Source of the DNA: Oscillospiraceae bacterium
GTDB lineage: Bacteria > Bacillota > Clostridia > Oscillospirales > Ruminococcaceae
Direction: 5' to 3'
Assembly: GCA_021202155.1 (NCBI GenBank)
Contig: JAJQDP010000033.1
Coordinates: forward strand, 1-64,000
Length of the DNA: 64,000 bases
Of this stretch, positions 33,667 through 42,689 are shown in pieces. The notes below the pieces were generated by a model. That model was not told the DNA's origin, did not search any database, and saw only the letters and a list, made by a program, of their open reading frames with translations. A program made the translations under genes and the position numbers. Every line of letters begins with the position of its first letter. Within the stretch, counting starts at the first letter, position 1.

Positions 33667-34253
33667 ACGACAAACCGAGAATCGGGTTTGCAATAACCGG
33701 CTCCTTCTGCACATTCAAGCCGGCGTTCGAGACCGCCGAGGCACTTGTCAGAGCAGGCTATGAGCTGACGCCGATAATGTCCTTCAACGCCTATAACCTC
33801 TCGACAAGATTCGGTAGTGCTGAGGAGAACCGGACGAGGATAGAGAGCATCACCGGGCGCGAAATCATTCACACGATAGAATCGGCTGAGCCGATAGGAC
33901 CGAAGCGGCTTTTCGACCTGATAGCCGTCTGCCCCTGCACCTCGAACACCCTCGCCAAGCTCGCGACCGGCGTAAACGACACCCCGGTGACGATGGCGGT
34001 GAAGAGCCACCTCCGCAACCAGCGACCGGTGGTGATAGCCATCTCAACCAACGACGCCCTCTCAAACGCCGCGAAAAATATCGGCATCCTTGAAAGCATG
34101 AAGCACTACTATTTCGTCCCCTATTGCCAGGACGACTATATCCTAAAGCCCTTCTCCATGGTCGCCGACTTCTCCAAACTTGAGAGAACGTGCGACCTCG
34201 CCCTCTCCGGAATCCAGGTGCAGCCGATGCTCACCCAACTCATTGACACTTAA
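33663..34253 (+). CDS. dpaB: Dipicolinate synthase subunit B (flavoprotein)
   Basis: 196 aa, ATGA overlap with dpaA. The start IGFAITGSFCTFKPAFE and the motif AVCPCTSNTLAKLATGVNDT are typical of the flavoprotein-fold SpoVFB. Its presence with dpaA, spoIVA and sipL in the window supports an endospore former. Confidence 0.95.
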   Translation: MNDKPRIGFAITGSFCTFKPAFETAEALVRAGYELTPIMSFNAYNLSTRFGSAEENRTRIESITGREIIHTIESAEPIGPKRLFDLIAVCPCTSNTLAKLATGVNDTPVTMAVKSHLRNQRPVVIAISTNDALSNAAKNIGILESMKHYYFVPYCQDDYILKPFSMVADFSKLERTCDLALSGIQVQPMLTQLIDT

Positions 34254-34339
34254 CACAAACCCTTCTCAAAAAAGGAGGGCTTTATTGTTTTCTTGTCCGA
34301 AATTCACTGAAAACTCACTTGAATTGCATATAATTTCTA

Positions 34340-34369
34340 TTTACAAGAATGATACCCATGTGGTAGAAT
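34340..34369 (+). promoter_or_regulatory. Promoter of the Fe-alcohol dehydrogenase gene
   Basis: TTTACA, 18-nt spacer, TAGAAT. The leader then has a GGCTCA/TGAGCC hairpin (about 34385-34403). Confidence 0.65.
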
Positions 34370-34441
34370 GATTACGGTTCAGAGGGCTCATCCCAATTGA
34401 GCCTGAGGACTTATTACTATACACTATGGAGGTTTTATATA

Positions 34442-35659
34442 ATGGCAAGATTTACTCTACCCCGTGATTTATATCACGGCAAAGGCTCGCTTGAGACCCT
34501 TAAGACCCTCAAGGGCAAGAAAGCAATCATTGTTGTCGGCGGCGGCGCAATGAAGAGAAACGGCTTCTTACAGAGAGCTGAGGACTACCTCAAGGAAGCA
34601 GGAATGGAAGTCAAGATCTTAGAAGGCGTTGAGCCGGATCCTTCCGTTACCACAGTCATGAACGGCGCACAGGTTATGCTCGACTTCGAGCCTGACTGGA
34701 TCGTAGCAATGGGCGGCGGTTCACCTATCGATGCTGCAAAGGCTATGTGGATAAAGTATGAATATCCCGAATGCACCTTCGAGGATATGTGCAAGGTCTT
34801 CGGCATTCCCGAGCTCCGCAAGAAGGCTCACTTCTGCGCTATTCCTTCCACCTCAGGAACAGCTACCGAGGTTACTGCATTCTCCATCATCACCGACTAC
34901 GACAAGGGTATCAAATATCCTATCGCTGACTTCGAGATCACTCCCGATGTCGCTATCGTAGACCCCGACCTCGCTGAGACCATGCCCAAGAAGCTTGTTG
35001 CTCACACCGGTATGGACGCTATGACCCACGCTATCGAGGCTTATGTTTCCACCGCTAACTGCGACTACACCGACCCGCTTGCTATCCATGCTATTGAGAT
35101 GATCATGAAGGAACTCATCCCTTCCTACAACGGCGACATGGACGCTCGTGCTAAGATGCACAATGCTCAGTGCCTCGCCGGTATGGCATTCTCAAATGCA
35201 CTTCTTGGTATCGTACATTCAATGGCTCACAAGACCGGTGCCGCTTTCGCTGACTACGGCGCACACATCATCCACGGTGCCGCAAACGCTATGTACCTTC
35301 CAAAGGTCATCGCATATAATGCAAAGGATCCTACCGCTAAGAAGCGTTATGGCGTAATCGTTGACTACATGGGTCTCGGCGGTTCTAACGACGACGAGAA
35401 GGTTAAGCTCCTCATTGACTACCTCCGTGGCATGAACGACGAGCTCAACATTCCTCACTGCATCAAGAACTACGGTGCTGACAGCTATCCTTGCGAGCAG
35501 GGCTTCGTTCCCGAGGAAGTATTCCTTGAGAGACTCCCTGAGATTGCTAAGAATGCTATTGGCGACGCTTGCACCGGCTCCAATCCTCGTATTCCTACCC
35601 AGGAAGAGATGGAGAAGCTCCTCAAGTGCTGCTACTACGACACCGAAGTCGACTTCTGA
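34442..35659 (+). CDS. Iron-containing alcohol dehydrogenase (butanol-dehydrogenase-like)
   Basis: 405 aa from the ATG at 34442 with GGAGG upstream; the track start at 34397 lies before the SD. NAD(P)-binding is indicated by VAMGGGSPIDAAKA, the Fe-binding region by THAIEAYVST and GIVHSMAHKTGA...GAHIIHGAANA with the expected His residues. It reduces aldehydes in fermentation. Codon choice is strongly biased (Cys TGC, Gly GGC/GGT, Ala GCT), unlike its neighbours, which points to high expression. Confidence 0.95.
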   Translation: MARFTLPRDLYHGKGSLETLKTLKGKKAIIVVGGGAMKRNGFLQRAEDYLKEAGMEVKILEGVEPDPSVTTVMNGAQVMLDFEPDWIVAMGGGSPIDAAKAMWIKYEYPECTFEDMCKVFGIPELRKKAHFCAIPSTSGTATEVTAFSIITDYDKGIKYPIADFEITPDVAIVDPDLAETMPKKLVAHTGMDAMTHAIEAYVSTANCDYTDPLAIHAIEMIMKELIPSYNGDMDARAKMHNAQCLAGMAFSNALLGIVHSMAHKTGAAFADYGAHIIHGAANAMYLPKVIAYNAKDPTAKKRYGVIVDYMGLGGSNDDEKVKLLIDYLRGMNDELNIPHCIKNYGADSYPCEQGFVPEEVFLERLPEIAKNAIGDACTGSNPRIPTQEEMEKLLKCCYYDTEVDF

Positions 35660-35684
35660 ACAGCAATTCCATTTGACTCCTTTC

Positions 35685-35714
35685 GCTCAGCACAGGCTTC
35701 GGTCTGTGTTGAGC
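35685..35714 (+). terminator. Hairpin after the alcohol dehydrogenase gene
   Basis: GCTCAGCACAG / CTGTGTTGAGC stem; the following T-run is weak (TGTTTAAGG), so it may only stabilise the mRNA. Confidence 0.55.
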
Positions 35715-35754
35715 TGTTTAAGGGGACTTTTTCAAGAAAGAAGGAGAACCCACC

Positions 35755-36339
35755 ATGGAACTAAGAGACAAAAACGGGCTTACCGAGGCGGAATTTCTTG
35801 CCGGCTACAGCCCGAAAAACTATCCTCGCCCATCCCTCACAGCCGACGCAGTCATCTTCACCGGCAAGAAGGACGCTCTCAAGCTTCTTCTCATAAGGAG
35901 GGGAGGACACCCGTACCTCGGCTGTTATGCTCTCCCCGGAGGCTTTGTAAATCAGAACGAAACGGTGGAGCAGGCGGCAAGGCGGGAGCTGAATGAGGAA
36001 ACCGGACTGACAGAGACTGCAATGTCCCTTATCGGTGTTTACAGCAAGCCGGGAAGAGACCCAAGAACCTGGGTAGTCTCCACCGCATTCTTTGCCTATT
36101 TAGAGTCAGAAGTAAATCCAACCGCCGGCGATGACGCCTCCGATGCCAGGCTCTTTTCGCTTGAATATAATCTCACGCAAGACGCATGCACCTTCTCCCT
36201 CACAAACGGTGAAGACAAGCTCTCCGGCTCTGTCAGGTATTTGCAGGACGGAATGCCAACCGAAATCATAGACTCCCAAGGTCTTGCATTCGACCACGCC
36301 GCAATTATCGCCGACGCACTAAGGAAACTCATGGCATAA
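35755..36339 (+). CDS. NUDIX hydrolase
   Basis: 194 aa, GGAG upstream. The Nudix box is complete: GGFVNQNETVEQAARRELN followed by EETG. The preceding LLIRRGGHPYLGCYALPGG fits the ADP-ribose/NADH-type or NrtR-like subgroup, but no C-terminal winged helix is present. Probably hydrolyses a nucleoside diphosphate derivative. Confidence 0.9.
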   Translation: MELRDKNGLTEAEFLAGYSPKNYPRPSLTADAVIFTGKKDALKLLLIRRGGHPYLGCYALPGGFVNQNETVEQAARRELNEETGLTETAMSLIGVYSKPGRDPRTWVVSTAFFAYLESEVNPTAGDDASDARLFSLEYNLTQDACTFSLTNGEDKLSGSVRYLQDGMPTEIIDSQGLAFDHAAIIADALRKLMA

Positions 36340-36344
36340 AAAAA

Positions 36345-36374
36345 TCCCGTAGACCTCTCTACGGGAATCTTTTT
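36345..36374. terminator. Bidirectional terminator between NUDIX and HAD genes
   Basis: TCCCGTAGA-CCTC-TCTACGGGA flanked by AAAAAA and ATCTTTTT; it overlaps the stop of the HAD gene. Confidence 0.9.
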
Positions 36375-37281
36375 AATCAAGATGCTTCGGTGCGGCGGAA
36401 ACCTGCTTGCCGATGTGCTCCTTTTCCTCAAGATAGATTCTGTCGGCGTACTCACGAACCTTGTTACAAATCCACATATAAGCGGTCGTGCCCTCTGAGT
36501 AGTCCGCCTCGGCGTACATGTTGATTCTGCCGTCGTGGCGCATCTTTTCAACCTGATTGAAGGCGGTGATGTTGCCTTTCGGATAGATTGCAAAGGTCGA
36601 GCCGCCGTTTTTGTTGACGACCGAGAACGCCGGAATGTCGCTCGGACCGTCGGCGATGTAAATCATGTTCTTGAACTTAACCCTGCGGAACTCTTCTGCG
36701 AGAGTGCTGTTGACGTCGACTCCGTCCTGCTTTCCGACGCCTTTGTTTATCTCAAAGAGAGCTCTTGTCTTGGAGGTGTTGTCCAAGGCACAGATAATCT
36801 CGCTTATGACCGGCTTGCCCTCGGCGTTCGGAGCTTCAAGGAGCTCACAGCCCCAGATGTCCTCGACATAGTCGTTGACAACCGAGCCGCGAATCGTCTC
36901 GGCAGTGCCTGTGCTGACGATGTAGTGCTCAACCTTGATTCCGTATTCCTGATACTTCGGGTCGTTCGCAACGACATTCTTTATCTTGTCGAAAATCTCC
37001 GGAACACCGTTGTAGAACCGAACCCTCTGCCCGTATTCACGGAGCTTGGCGTTCGATAAATCTTTGAATTTCCCGCTCTGCGCATACTTTATAAGAAAGT
37101 TCAGGTAGCAGGTGTCCGCATTGACCCGCACTCCGGTCTTCTTAATCTCCTCGGCGAACGCATCGACCTCTTTCCAGAATTCGCTCCCGTCAACCCCATT
37201 GTCCTCAAAAATCGGCGTCTGCATGTATTCGCTGACAAGCGTCTTGTCAAAATCCCATATAATCGCTATAACATTAGCCAT
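36373..37281 (-). CDS. HAD-superfamily hydrolase (phosphoserine phosphatase-like)
   Basis: 302 aa from the ATG at 37281 (MANVIAIIWDFDKTLV) with GGGAG upstream. Motif I DFDKT with nucleophile Asp, motif II in YIVSTGTAE, and motif III/IV YIADGPSDIPAF with a Lys in between (NTSKTRALFEINKG) give a complete HAD active site. Substrate unknown. Confidence 0.9.
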   Translation of the reverse strand: MANVIAIIWDFDKTLVSEYMQTPIFEDNGVDGSEFWKEVDAFAEEIKKTGVRVNADTCYLNFLIKYAQSGKFKDLSNAKLREYGQRVRFYNGVPEIFDKIKNVVANDPKYQEYGIKVEHYIVSTGTAETIRGSVVNDYVEDIWGCELLEAPNAEGKPVISEIICALDNTSKTRALFEINKGVGKQDGVDVNSTLAEEFRRVKFKNMIYIADGPSDIPAFSVVNKNGGSTFAIYPKGNITAFNQVEKMRHDGRINMYAEADYSEGTTAYMWICNKVREYADRIYLEEKEHIGKQVSAAPKHLD

Positions 37282-37355
37282 CTTAACGTCTCCCAAATCT
37301 CAATATTATACATCTTATGATAGCACTTTTTGAAGGGAACTGCAAGACCCATTTA

Positions 37356-37390
37356 CAAAAGAATCCCGCATCCGAAACCGGTGCGGGATT
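37356..37390 (-). terminator. Terminator of the rplM-rpsI operon
   Basis: AATCCCGCA/TGCGGGATT stem followed on the minus strand by TTTTG. Confidence 0.85.
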
Positions 37391-37409
37391 TTTGAAGCGA
37401 AAATGTAAA

Positions 37410-37811
37410 TTATCTCTTCGAGAACTGCGGTGCTCTTCTTGCAGCTTTGAGACCGTACTTCTTTCTTTCCTTCATACGAGGATCTCTTGTGAGGAAGCCG
37501 GCTGCCTTGAGCTGGGGGCGAAGCTCCGGGTTGTACTGGAGCAAAGCTCTTGAGATACCGTGTCTGATGGCACCTGCCTGACCGGTAACTCCACCGCCTG
37601 CAACAGTGCAGACTACGTCAAATGTGCCTTCTGCTCCGACGAGCTTGAGAGGCTGACGGACGATGAGCTTGAGGGTCTCAAGACCGAAGTAATCGTCGAT
37701 GTCTCTACCATTGATGGTAACCTTGCCGGTACCCTGATAAAGTCTTACTCTTGCGACAGAACTCTTTCTTCTGCCGGTTCCATAGAAATAAGCTGATTTA
37801 GATTCGTACAT
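37410..37811 (-). CDS. rpsI: 30S ribosomal protein S9
   Basis: 133 aa. [17 protein letters not shown] at the start, [20 protein letters not shown] in the middle and RRAPQFSKR at the very end are universal S9 features; the C-terminal Lys-Arg reaches the P-site tRNA. Co-transcribed with rplM 15 nt upstream. Confidence 0.98.
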   Translation of the reverse strand: MYESKSAYFYGTGRRKSSVARVRLYQGTGKVTINGRDIDDYFGLETLKLIVRQPLKLVGAEGTFDVVCTVAGGGVTGQAGAIRHGISRALLQYNPELRPQLKAAGFLTRDPRMKERKKYGLKAARRAPQFSKR

Positions 37812-37826
37812 GATTCATCCTCCTTC

Positions 37827-38255
37827 TTAAAGCTCGATGGTTTCGGGCTGCTGAGCGGCATGAGGATGCTCCGAACCCTTGTAAACGCGAAGTCTCTTAG
37901 CGGAGTTGGCACCGATGGTGTTGTGAGGGAGCATACCCTCGACAGCTATCTTCATAGCTCTCTCCGGCTCCTTTTCCATCATGTCGGAATACTTGTATTC
38001 CTTGAGGTGTCCGATCCAACCGGTGTGCCATCTCAGGACCTTCTTGTTGACCTTGTTTCCAGTGAGAACTACCTCGGCACAGTTGATGATGATAACGTGG
38101 TCTCCGCAATCAACGTGAGGAGTGTAGGTGGGCTTATGCTTGCCATTGAGAATGGTAGCGGCTGCGGCGGCAACTCTTCCGAGAGGCTTGCCTGCGGCAT
38201 CAATTACATACCACTTGCGCTCAACATTCTGCGGCTTTTCCATAAATGTTGACAT
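37827..38255 (-). CDS. rplM: 50S ribosomal protein L13
   Basis: 142 aa. [37 protein letters not shown] and GMLPHN are L13 signatures. RBS GGAGGAAATTA. First gene of the conserved rplM-rpsI operon. Confidence 0.98.
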   Translation of the reverse strand: MSTFMEKPQNVERKWYVIDAAGKPLGRVAAAAATILNGKHKPTYTPHVDCGDHVIIINCAEVVLTGNKVNKKVLRWHTGWIGHLKEYKYSDMMEKEPERAMKIAVEGMLPHNTIGANSAKRLRVYKGSEHPHAAQQPETIEL

Positions 38256-38330
38256 TTAATTTCCTCCTATTGGAATTAATAAACTCTGCACCTTGAAACG
38301 GGGGCACAAAGCCTTGCTTTTCAAGCGACG
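38256..38330 (-). promoter_or_regulatory. Possible L13 leader RNA
   Basis: The transcript leader contains CTTGAAA...TTTCAAG enclosing a G/C-rich loop, at the place where L13 autoregulatory leaders occur in Firmicutes. Identity with the Rfam L13 leader was not checked. Confidence 0.4.
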
Positions 38331-38336
38331 TTTCGT

Positions 38337-38365
38337 ATTATAAACTCTAAATTTCCGGTTGTCAA
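38337..38365 (-). promoter_or_regulatory. Promoter of rplM-rpsI
   Basis: Minus strand TTGACA, 17-nt spacer, TATAAT; perfect consensus. Confidence 0.92.
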
Positions 38366-38398
38366 GCCCTTTTGAGAACTTTTTTTAAATATATCCCG

Positions 38399-38439
38399 AT
38401 TTCTTTCGATTTCTCTTGATTTCTTTCGATATTTCTTCA
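38399..38439. repeat. 10-bp tandem repeat GATTTCTTTC (about 4 degenerate units)
   Basis: GATTTCTTTC, GATTTCTCTT, GATTTCTTTC, then GATATTTCTTC, between the rplM promoter and the pepF promoter. A short slippage-prone tract; no function visible. Confidence 0.7.
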
Positions 38440-38484
38440 ATTCTCGGTTTTCATTTCAATTTTTCACGTCTCCGTTTGAACCAG

Positions 38485-38513
38485 TTGATTTTTTCTCCGA
38501 CATGTGGTAAAAT
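38485..38513 (+). promoter_or_regulatory. Promoter of the pepF operon
   Basis: TTGATT, 17-nt spacer, TAAAAT. Confidence 0.6.
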
Positions 38514-38572
38514 AATCTCCGGAAAATAATCGCCAACCGGCAAAATAGATATTTTTTCAGGAGGAATTCACC

Positions 38573-40375
38573 ATGGCAGAAGTAAAAAGTGTGCCGAAAA
38601 GATGCGAGGTTCCGGAAGAATTCACATGGAATCTTTGCGATTTATATGAGACCGATGACAAGTGGCTCGAAGCTTCGGAGGAGGCAAAAGCCATCCCCGG
38701 GAAGATAGCCTCTTTTGAAGGCAAAATCTCTCAGAGTGCCGAATCACTCTTGGAGTATTTCAAGTATGACGACGAGATTTCGCTCGACATAAACCGCCTC
38801 GCTAACTACGCTATGCGCAAGTATGACCAGGACACCGCCGAGCCTAAGTATCAGGATTTCTACTCAAAGACTATGATGCTCTATCAGGACATCGCCGCCT
38901 CTGCCGCATTCTCGATTCCTGAGATTATCTCAATCCCGGATGAGACTCTTGACGACTTCTACAAGACAGCCCCCGATTTGGAGCTCTACAGGATTTCGAT
39001 TAACAGAATCAGAATCGAAAAGGATCATGTCCTCTCCGCCGCTGAGGAAGCGATTCTGGCGATGACCCAGCAGGTCAGAGGCGTTCCCGACGACGTCTAC
39101 GGCACTCTTGAGAGTACAGATCTGAAGTTCCCGTCTGCAGTTGACAGCGAGGGTAACGAGCATCCTCTCACAAACGGCTCTTATGTCGCACTCGTCGAGA
39201 ACCCCGACAGAGAACTCCGCCGTGATGCATTCCAGAAGCTTTACGGCACCTATGAGCAGTTCAAGAACACGTTCGCGTCCCTTTATTTCGGCGAGGTCAA
39301 GCAGTCGATGTTCATGTGCCGGGCGAAGAAGTACAATTCCACCCTCGAAATGGCTCTTGCCGGCAACGAGGTTCCGACTTCCGTCTACCATAATCTTATC
39401 GACGCCGTCCACTCGAATATGGGCTACATGCATAAGTATATGAAGCTCCGCAAGAAGCTAATGGGCGTAGACGAACTCCACATGTACGACCTCTACACAA
39501 CTCTCGTCCCCGACGCCGACGCAGAGGTAACCTATGAGGACTCGAAGAGAGACATCTTAGACGCAATGCAGATTTTAGGCGACGATTATGTTTCTATGCT
39601 CAAGGAGGGCTTTGACAACCGCTGGGTCGATGTTTACGAGAACGAGGGCAAGCGTTCGGGAGCATATTCCGCCGGAGCAAGACCTCATCCTTACGTCCTT
39701 ATGAACCATAAAGACAATTTAGACAGCGAGTTCACCCTCGTCCACGAGATGGGTCACTCTCTCCACTCATATCTCTCCCAGAAGAATCAGCCCGTCTGCT
39801 ACAGCGACTATGTCATATTTGTAGCGGAGGTCGCCTCCACCTGCAACGAAGCACTTCTCATGCAGTACCTTCTCTCGAAGACGACTGACAAGAAGGAAAG
39901 GGCATACCTCATAAACTACTTCTTGGAGCAGTTCAGAACCACCCTCTACCGCCAGACAATGTTTGCCGAGTTTGAGCTTCTCACTAAGGAAGCCGCCGAG
40001 AGGGGAGAGACCCTCAATGCCGATTATCTCTGCGACCTTTACTACAAGCTCAACAAGCAGTACCATGGCGACGACATCACCGTCGACCCCGAAATCGCTT
40101 TCGAGTGGGAGAGAATCCCTCATTTCTACTATAACTATTACGTCTATCAGTACGCAACCGGCTTCTCCGCCGCAATCGCTCTTTCGCAGAAGATTATTCA
40201 TGAAGGCGAGCCGGCAGTGAAGAACTACCTTAAGTTCCTTTCGAGCGGTTCGATAACCGACCCGATAAGCCTTCTCAAGATAGCCGGAGTTGACATGAAC
40301 TCTCCAGAGCCTATAAACGAAGCTCTCAAGATGTTCGGCGACCTGATTGACGAGCTCGACGAGCTTCTTGGATAA
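38573..40375 (+). CDS. pepF: Oligoendopeptidase F (M3 metallopeptidase)
   Basis: 600 aa, AGGAGG upstream. The zinc-binding LVHEMGHSLHSYL (HExxH) with a downstream Glu in EVASTCNEALL completes the M3 site; KRSGAYSAGARPHPYVLMNH is the usual preceding block. No signal peptide. A cytoplasmic enzyme that cuts 7-17-residue peptides. First gene of an operon with a ROK kinase (33 nt gap), ruvX and an ECF-S gene. Confidence 0.96.
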   Translation: MAEVKSVPKRCEVPEEFTWNLCDLYETDDKWLEASEEAKAIPGKIASFEGKISQSAESLLEYFKYDDEISLDINRLANYAMRKYDQDTAEPKYQDFYSKTMMLYQDIAASAAFSIPEIISIPDETLDDFYKTAPDLELYRISINRIRIEKDHVLSAAEEAILAMTQQVRGVPDDVYGTLESTDLKFPSAVDSEGNEHPLTNGSYVALVENPDRELRRDAFQKLYGTYEQFKNTFASLYFGEVKQSMFMCRAKKYNSTLEMALAGNEVPTSVYHNLIDAVHSNMGYMHKYMKLRKKLMGVDELHMYDLYTTLVPDADAEVTYEDSKRDILDAMQILGDDYVSMLKEGFDNRWVDVYENEGKRSGAYSAGARPHPYVLMNHKDNLDSEFTLVHEMGHSLHSYLSQKNQPVCYSDYVIFVAEVASTCNEALLMQYLLSKTTDKKERAYLINYFLEQFRTTLYRQTMFAEFELLTKEAAERGETLNADYLCDLYYKLNKQYHGDDITVDPEIAFEWERIPHFYYNYYVYQYATGFSAAIALSQKIIHEGEPAVKNYLKFLSSGSITDPISLLKIAGVDMNSPEPINEALKMFGDLIDELDELLG

Positions 40376-40407
40376 ATCATACGCACTTTGAACAGGAGTA
40401 AACCAGA

Positions 40408-41358
40408 ATGAAATACTATATTGGAATCGACCTCGGCGGCACCAACATCGTCGCCGGCGTCGTCAATGAAAGCTACGAGATAATTGCCCGTGCCACCACC
40501 CGCACCAACTGCCCCCGCCCCGCCGAAGAGATTATAAAGGACATGGCGAAGGTCTCCCGCGAGGCGGTCGAGAATGCCGGTCTCACCTGGGACGACATCG
40601 AATCTGTCGGTTTGGGCTCTCCCGGAACGATAGACAGCGACAGGGGAGTAATCGAGTATTCAAACAATCTTGATTTCTACGACATCCCTGTGGGCGAGCT
40701 TCTCTATAACGAGCTCGGAAAGCCCATCTATGCCGAGAACGATGCCAATGCCGCGGCATACGGCGAATACGTCGCCGGAAGCGCGAAGAATGCCAACAGC
40801 GCGGTCTGCATAACTTTAGGCACAGGCGTAGGCGGAGGAGTTGTCATCGACGGCAAGATATATTCCGGCTTCAACTATGCCGGAGCAGAGCTCGGTCACA
40901 CAGTCATCGAGGTTGACGGACCTCTTTGCACCTGTGGCAGACATGGTTGCTTTGAGGTTTATTCCTCCGCTACCGGTCTTATACGCATGACAAAAGAGGC
41001 GATGGCGGCTCATCCCGAATCTAAAATGCACGAAATGATGGGCGACCACGTCTCCGGCAGGCTTGCCTTCAACGCTATGAGAGCGGGCGACGAAGCCGCA
41101 AAGGAAGTCGTCGACAAGTACATCAAGTACCTCGCAACCGGCATTGCAAATGTAATAAACGTCTTCCAGCCGGAAGTCCTCTGCATCGGCGGAGGAGTCT
41201 GCAACGAGGGCGACGCTCTTCTTGTGCCTCTCAAGGAGCGGGTAGCGAACGAGGTCTACACGAAGCGCGGCTCCCGCAATACCGAAATCGTCCGTGCATC
41301 TCTCGGCAACGATGCCGGCATCATCGGCGCGGCATTCTTGGGCAGAAGCAGAAAGTAG
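40408..41358 (+). CDS. ROK-family glucokinase
   Basis: 316 aa. ATP-binding YIGIDLGGTNIVAGVV, catalytic AENDANAAAYGEY, phosphate-binding LGTGVGGGVVIDGK and the ROK zinc motif HTVIEVDGPLCTCGRHGCFE are intact. Phosphorylates glucose for glycolysis. No N-terminal HTH, so an enzyme rather than a repressor. Confidence 0.95.
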   Translation: MKYYIGIDLGGTNIVAGVVNESYEIIARATTRTNCPRPAEEIIKDMAKVSREAVENAGLTWDDIESVGLGSPGTIDSDRGVIEYSNNLDFYDIPVGELLYNELGKPIYAENDANAAAYGEYVAGSAKNANSAVCITLGTGVGGGVVIDGKIYSGFNYAGAELGHTVIEVDGPLCTCGRHGCFEVYSSATGLIRMTKEAMAAHPESKMHEMMGDHVSGRLAFNAMRAGDEAAKEVVDKYIKYLATGIANVINVFQPEVLCIGGGVCNEGDALLVPLKERVANEVYTKRGSRNTEIVRASLGNDAGIIGAAFLGRSRK

Positions 41359-41369
41359 GACTACTCAGG

Positions 41370-41798
41370 ATGAAAATTTTAGCCGTTGACTACGGAGACG
41401 CCCGAACCGGTCTTGCTTCCTGCGATAAGGGCGAATCGATTGCGTCTCCCGTCGGAACTATTTCCGAATGGAATCGTGAAAGGCTTCTTGAGAAAATCTC
41501 AGCCAAAGCGAAAGAACTCGGCACCGAGCTAATCGTCGTCGGATTGCCTAAAAACATGGACGGCTCAGAGGGCGAGCGCGCGGAGAAGTGCAAGGACTTT
41601 GCTTCGGAGCTTTCGGAACTCTCCGGCATCAAAACCACCCTCTGGGATGAGCGCATCACCACCGTCGAAGCCATCGGCATCTTAAACGAAACCAACGTCC
41701 GTGGCAAGAAGCGCAAAGCCGTCATCGACACCGTCGCCGCGACCCTGATTCTTGAAAATTATCTTGAGTACAGGAGGAAGAAAGGATTAACACCATGA
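41370..41798 (+). CDS. ruvX: RuvX/YqgF putative Holliday junction resolvase
   Basis: 142 aa. KILAVDYGDARTGLASCD, ELIVVGLPKNMDGSEG and TLWDERITTVEA carry the conserved acidic residues of the RNase H-like fold. Family members act in 16S rRNA 5' processing and/or junction resolution. The DUF1292 gene that often follows ruvX in Firmicutes lies nearby but inverted. Confidence 0.95.
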   Translation: MKILAVDYGDARTGLASCDKGESIASPVGTISEWNRERLLEKISAKAKELGTELIVVGLPKNMDGSEGERAEKCKDFASELSELSGIKTTLWDERITTVEAIGILNETNVRGKKRKAVIDTVAATLILENYLEYRRKKGLTP

Positions 41799-42367
41799 CA
41801 AAATACCGTAAAAACCTCATTAACCTCACTTTATCCGCAATGTTTCTGGCAATCGGGCTTCTTCTCCCGTTCCTGACCGGGCAGATTCCGCAGATAGGCA
41901 GTATGCTTCTTCCGATGCACATCCCGGTGCTTCTATGTGGTCTTATCTGTGGCTGGCAGTATGGACTGACAGTCGGCTTCATAACCCCACTTCTTCGGAG
42001 TCTCCTCTTTGGTATGCCTGTCTTATATCCCGGAGCCATTGCGATGGCGTTCGAGCTTGCAACCTATGGCGCAGTAATCGGCTTCCTCTATGGAATCTCA
42101 AAGTGGAAATGTATCATCTCCCTCTACAGAAGCATGATTGCAGCGATGGTCGCTGGCCGACTCGTTTGGGGTGTCGCCGAAATAATCCTACTTGGCATCA
42201 AAGGCAACACCTTCACTTGGTCTGCCTTCATCTCAGGAGCTCTCTTAAACGCCATCCCCGGCATCATCATCCAGCTTATTCTCATCCCCGCCATCATGGT
42301 TGCTCTTGACAAGGCGAAGCTCGTCAGATTCACCAAGAAGGCAAATAAAGTTAAGACTGCGGACTGA
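41795..42367 (+). CDS. ECF-type vitamin transporter S component
   Basis: 190 aa, ATGA overlap with ruvX. About six membrane helices; LTLSAMFLAIGLLLPF near the start and MHIPVLLCGLICGWQYG...P are typical of the S components that bind a vitamin and use a shared energising module. GGRLVWG-like VAGRLVWGVAEI occurs in the fourth/fifth helix region. The vitamin is not identifiable; no T or A components are in the window. Confidence 0.85.
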   Translation: MTKYRKNLINLTLSAMFLAIGLLLPFLTGQIPQIGSMLLPMHIPVLLCGLICGWQYGLTVGFITPLLRSLLFGMPVLYPGAIAMAFELATYGAVIGFLYGISKWKCIISLYRSMIAAMVAGRLVWGVAEIILLGIKGNTFTWSAFISGALLNAIPGIIIQLILIPAIMVALDKAKLVRFTKKANKVKTAD

Positions 42368-42392
42368 TAGATACTGAAAAATAGCATAACAA

Positions 42393-42429
42393 AACGGCTG
42401 ACACCTCTTGGGTATCAGCCGTTATTTTT
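42393..42429 (+). terminator. Terminator of the pepF-ecfS operon
   Basis: AACGGCTGA/TCAGCCGTT stem followed by ATTTTTT. Confidence 0.9.
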
Positions 42430-42457
42430 TGGGGGCTTCCGCCTTGTCGCCACATGA

Positions 42458-42604
42458 CGTATAAAACCCGCACGAAGCAGGTGGGTATCAGCCCAAGCGT
42501 TTCGTGCTCCCTTCGTCCTCCGTACTTGAACAGGGCACAGAGTGCCGTGCGTACTTTGGGAGGTCTGCATCCCCGCGCCCGGAGCGAGATTCCCGAATTA
42601 TATG
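42458..42604 (-). ncRNA. Structured small RNA candidate, possibly 6S-like
   Basis: No coding potential fits this GC-rich stretch. On the minus strand a promoter is seen (TTGTTC, 16 nt, TATAAT at 42616-42611), and the transcript can fold with CCTCC/GGAGG, GTAC/GTAC and GGCAC/GTGCC stacked in one arm, GCTCC/GGAGC outside an asymmetric bubble, and an ACCTGC/GCGGGT hairpin followed by TTTTAT at the 3' end. Size and bubble-in-rod layout fit 6S RNA, but strand and class are not certain. Confidence 0.45.
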
Positions 42605-42689
42605 TGTTGGATTATAAAAACCATGCTTAATCGAACAAGGCAGAATAGATTCTGATTTCAGAGAGTAGTATAACTCGCCTTATCGCGAA

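Noticed and set aside
35475-35996. 173-aa + strand ORF across the alcohol dehydrogenase end and NUDIX start
   Set aside because: Overlaps two well-supported genes in another frame; Arg/Ser-rich shadow sequence.
42421-42604. SRP 4.5S RNA or tmRNA in the ECF-S/DUF1292 gap
   Set aside because: The GGAAGGAAGCAGC-type SRP apical motif and any tmRNA tRNA-like ends or tag frame are absent.
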